Source: Nocardioidaceae bacterium (GTDB taxonomy: Bacteria; Actinomycetota; Actinomycetes; Propionibacteriales; Nocardioidaceae). From it: DNA of 64,000 nucleotides. The notes below the pieces were generated by a model. That model searched no databases, was not told the origin of the DNA, and saw only the letters and a list, made by a program, of their open reading frames with translations. Shown here piece by piece: positions 62,993 to 64,000 of this stretch; within the stretch, counting starts at the first letter, position 1, and each line of letters begins with the position of its first letter. The stretch lies in NCBI GenBank assembly GCA_030447865.1, contig JAUJOD010000001.1, positions 1,239,552-1,303,551 on the forward strand, written 5' to 3'. The position numbers and the translations under genes are program-made.

Positions 62993-63829
62993 CTATGCGC
63001 AGGGACGTGTGTCGACGGGCAGAATCTCGTCTTCGCGCAGCTCGAACGCCTTCGTCGAGATCTGGTTCAGCTCGTCGCTCTCGCGGACCTCGTCCTTCGG
63101 GTCGACCCGGATGCGCAAACAGTAGACACCGTCGCCCATCGATGGCGGCAACGTCAGTGCCTGCCCGACCAGGTAGTAGGAGTAGAGGTCGACCCAACCC
63201 CTGGAGATGCCCTGTGGTGTGTCGCGGGCGCAGTCTCCGTAGTACTGCGGCTGGTTGAAGGTGCCGAACGACGCCGGCACCGGCTCGGAGTCGCGCAGAC
63301 AGAAGCTCATCTTCCGCTGCCGCGCGATGATGTTGCTCTCGCCGTCTGGTCGGAAGATGGAGTAGCGCGCGGTGGCCTCGAAGTGCCAGTGGTTGTGGGC
63401 GGCGTGAAACAGCATGCAACCGGCCGACCGCCGGGTGGTACGGGTGTCGACTGACCGGTTGAACCAGCTGTTGTCGTCGACGTCGCGGTAGATGATTTGG
63501 GAGGCGTGCCGCTGTCCCGTCGGGCACTGCTGGGCGCTGTTCGGCCGCACCTCCAACGGCCCGCGGCCGATGTTGGCGAGCCGAGACGAGAACCGAAGCT
63601 TGCGGTCGCCTGACTGCGTCTGCTGGAGCATCAGGTCCGACGCCTGCACGGGCCTCAGGTCGGGCAGCAGTGGGTCGGCCGTCGTAGCGGCCGTTGCAGG
63701 CGCCGGTGGGGCGGACGTCGCGCCGGATGCAATGCTCGGTGCCGGCGCCAACGCTGCAACAACCGTGGCGAGGACGGGCACGGCGACAAGGGTGAGACGG
63801 TGAGACCGCCTACGCACGGAACTCGACAT
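62993..63829 (-). CDS. Secreted lysyl-oxidase-like protein
   Basis: 278 residues with a signal peptide and an Ala/Pro/Thr-rich stretch to about residue 50. The domain from LPDLRPVQASDLMLQQTQSG onward matches the lysyl oxidase family. The copper-binding histidines appear in HAAHNHWHFE (H-x-H-x-H type). The C-terminal DLYSYYLVGQ and GDGVYCLRIRVDPKDEVRES match the end of the family. In animals these enzymes oxidise lysine with copper and a quinone cofactor; bacterial members are secreted and little studied. Activity here is inferred. Confidence 0.85.
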   Translation of the reverse strand: MSSSVRRRSHRLTLVAVPVLATVVAALAPAPSIASGATSAPPAPATAATTADPLLPDLRPVQASDLMLQQTQSGDRKLRFSSRLANIGRGPLEVRPNSAQQCPTGQRHASQIIYRDVDDNSWFNRSVDTRTTRRSAGCMLFHAAHNHWHFEATARYSIFRPDGESNIIARQRKMSFCLRDSEPVPASFGTFNQPQYYGDCARDTPQGISRGWVDLYSYYLVGQALTLPPSMGDGVYCLRIRVDPKDEVRESDELNQISTKAFELREDEILPVDTRPCA

Positions 63830-64000
63830 CGGGGTCCTTCACCGTAGTCGTGAGGTCACTCGGCCGTCACGATTTCTCCGCACACTACTGGACGGCGGGC
63901 GCCTCGGCTCGCTCTGGACACCGGTGGTTCGGCGTCGCTACCGTCTCCGGGCACCCCCCGGCGGCCACCGCCGCCGCACACTCGACAAGTGGCTTGTCTT
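63830..64000. other. Upstream region at window end, nothing complete
   Basis: This holds the upstream region of the lysyl-oxidase-like gene. No further gene can be supported before the window ends. Confidence 0.4.

Noticed and set aside
63970..64000. CTCGACAAGTGGCTTGTC near the window end as another copy of the CGACTTGTCAG element
   Set aside because: Only part of the arm matches and the sequence is cut by the window end.

Overview
The window is high-GC DNA with dense genes, many 4-bp ATGA or GTGA gene overlaps and frequent GTG starts. Its families (WS/DGAT acyltransferase, DUF4245, DUF664/DinB, class II FBPase GlpX, an HTH-TOBE molybdate protein, LGFP-repeat amidase, IspH beside XseAB and YchF) point to an actinomycete, probably of the Nocardioidaceae/Kribbella type; the genus is inference. 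No rRNA, tRNA or CRISPR array was seen.

Layout. 1-8.4 kb: the 3' part of a secreted subtilase, a lipoprotein, fumC with a rearranged 5' junction, a spermidine-synthase-like gene, an NYN gene with a nonsense codon, a small membrane protein, a WS/DGAT and an alpha/beta hydrolase. 8.5-13 kb: glpX and a molybdate operon (HTH-TOBE, modA, modB and a frameshifted modC); modA starts inside a 33-bp tandem repeat. 13-20.2 kb: mostly housekeeping genes (DUF4245, xseB-xseA, divergent ispH, a DUF6542-like membrane protein, a GNAT and ychF) with repeated palindromes between them. 20.2-26.35 kb: an accessory block bracketed by 25-bp imperfect direct repeats. It holds a wHTH/PD-(D/E)XK-like protein, a Ser/Thr kinase translationally linked to a frameshifted partner, two inverted fragments of a TIGR02391 (Ymh, HEPN-like) gene, and an MNT-HEPN toxin-antitoxin pair. 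26.5-41.2 kb: a mosaic of intact and decayed genes. It includes an ECF41 locus (carboxymuconolactone decarboxylase, frameshifted sigma factor, epimerase), a MarR/MFS/hydrolase operon bracketed by inverted copies of an epimerase segment, PCD-VOC, pentapeptide-DinB, a LigD-type polymerase and a nitronate monooxygenase pseudogene. 41.3-42.8 kb: an IS110 element. 43-53.9 kb: a heterodimeric ABC exporter, VapBC, an ECF sigma factor with a putative anti-sigma, ArsR/MFS, two VOC proteins, a PIN protein and a methyltransferase. 54-64 kb: a group rich in exported proteins (M15-like mini-peptidase, amidase, subtilase, His/Met-rich protein, lysyl-oxidase-like protein) plus a two-component system whose kinase is fused to a DUF4173-like membrane domain.

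The clearest pattern is that the core genes (fumC, glpX, xseAB, ispH, ychF) are intact while at least eight accessory genes carry frameshifts, nonsense codons or truncations. I read this mainly as real gene decay and recombination in accessory DNA; assembly indels remain possible. The best candidate for an undescribed system is the kinase plus partner module inside the 20.2-26.35 kb island.
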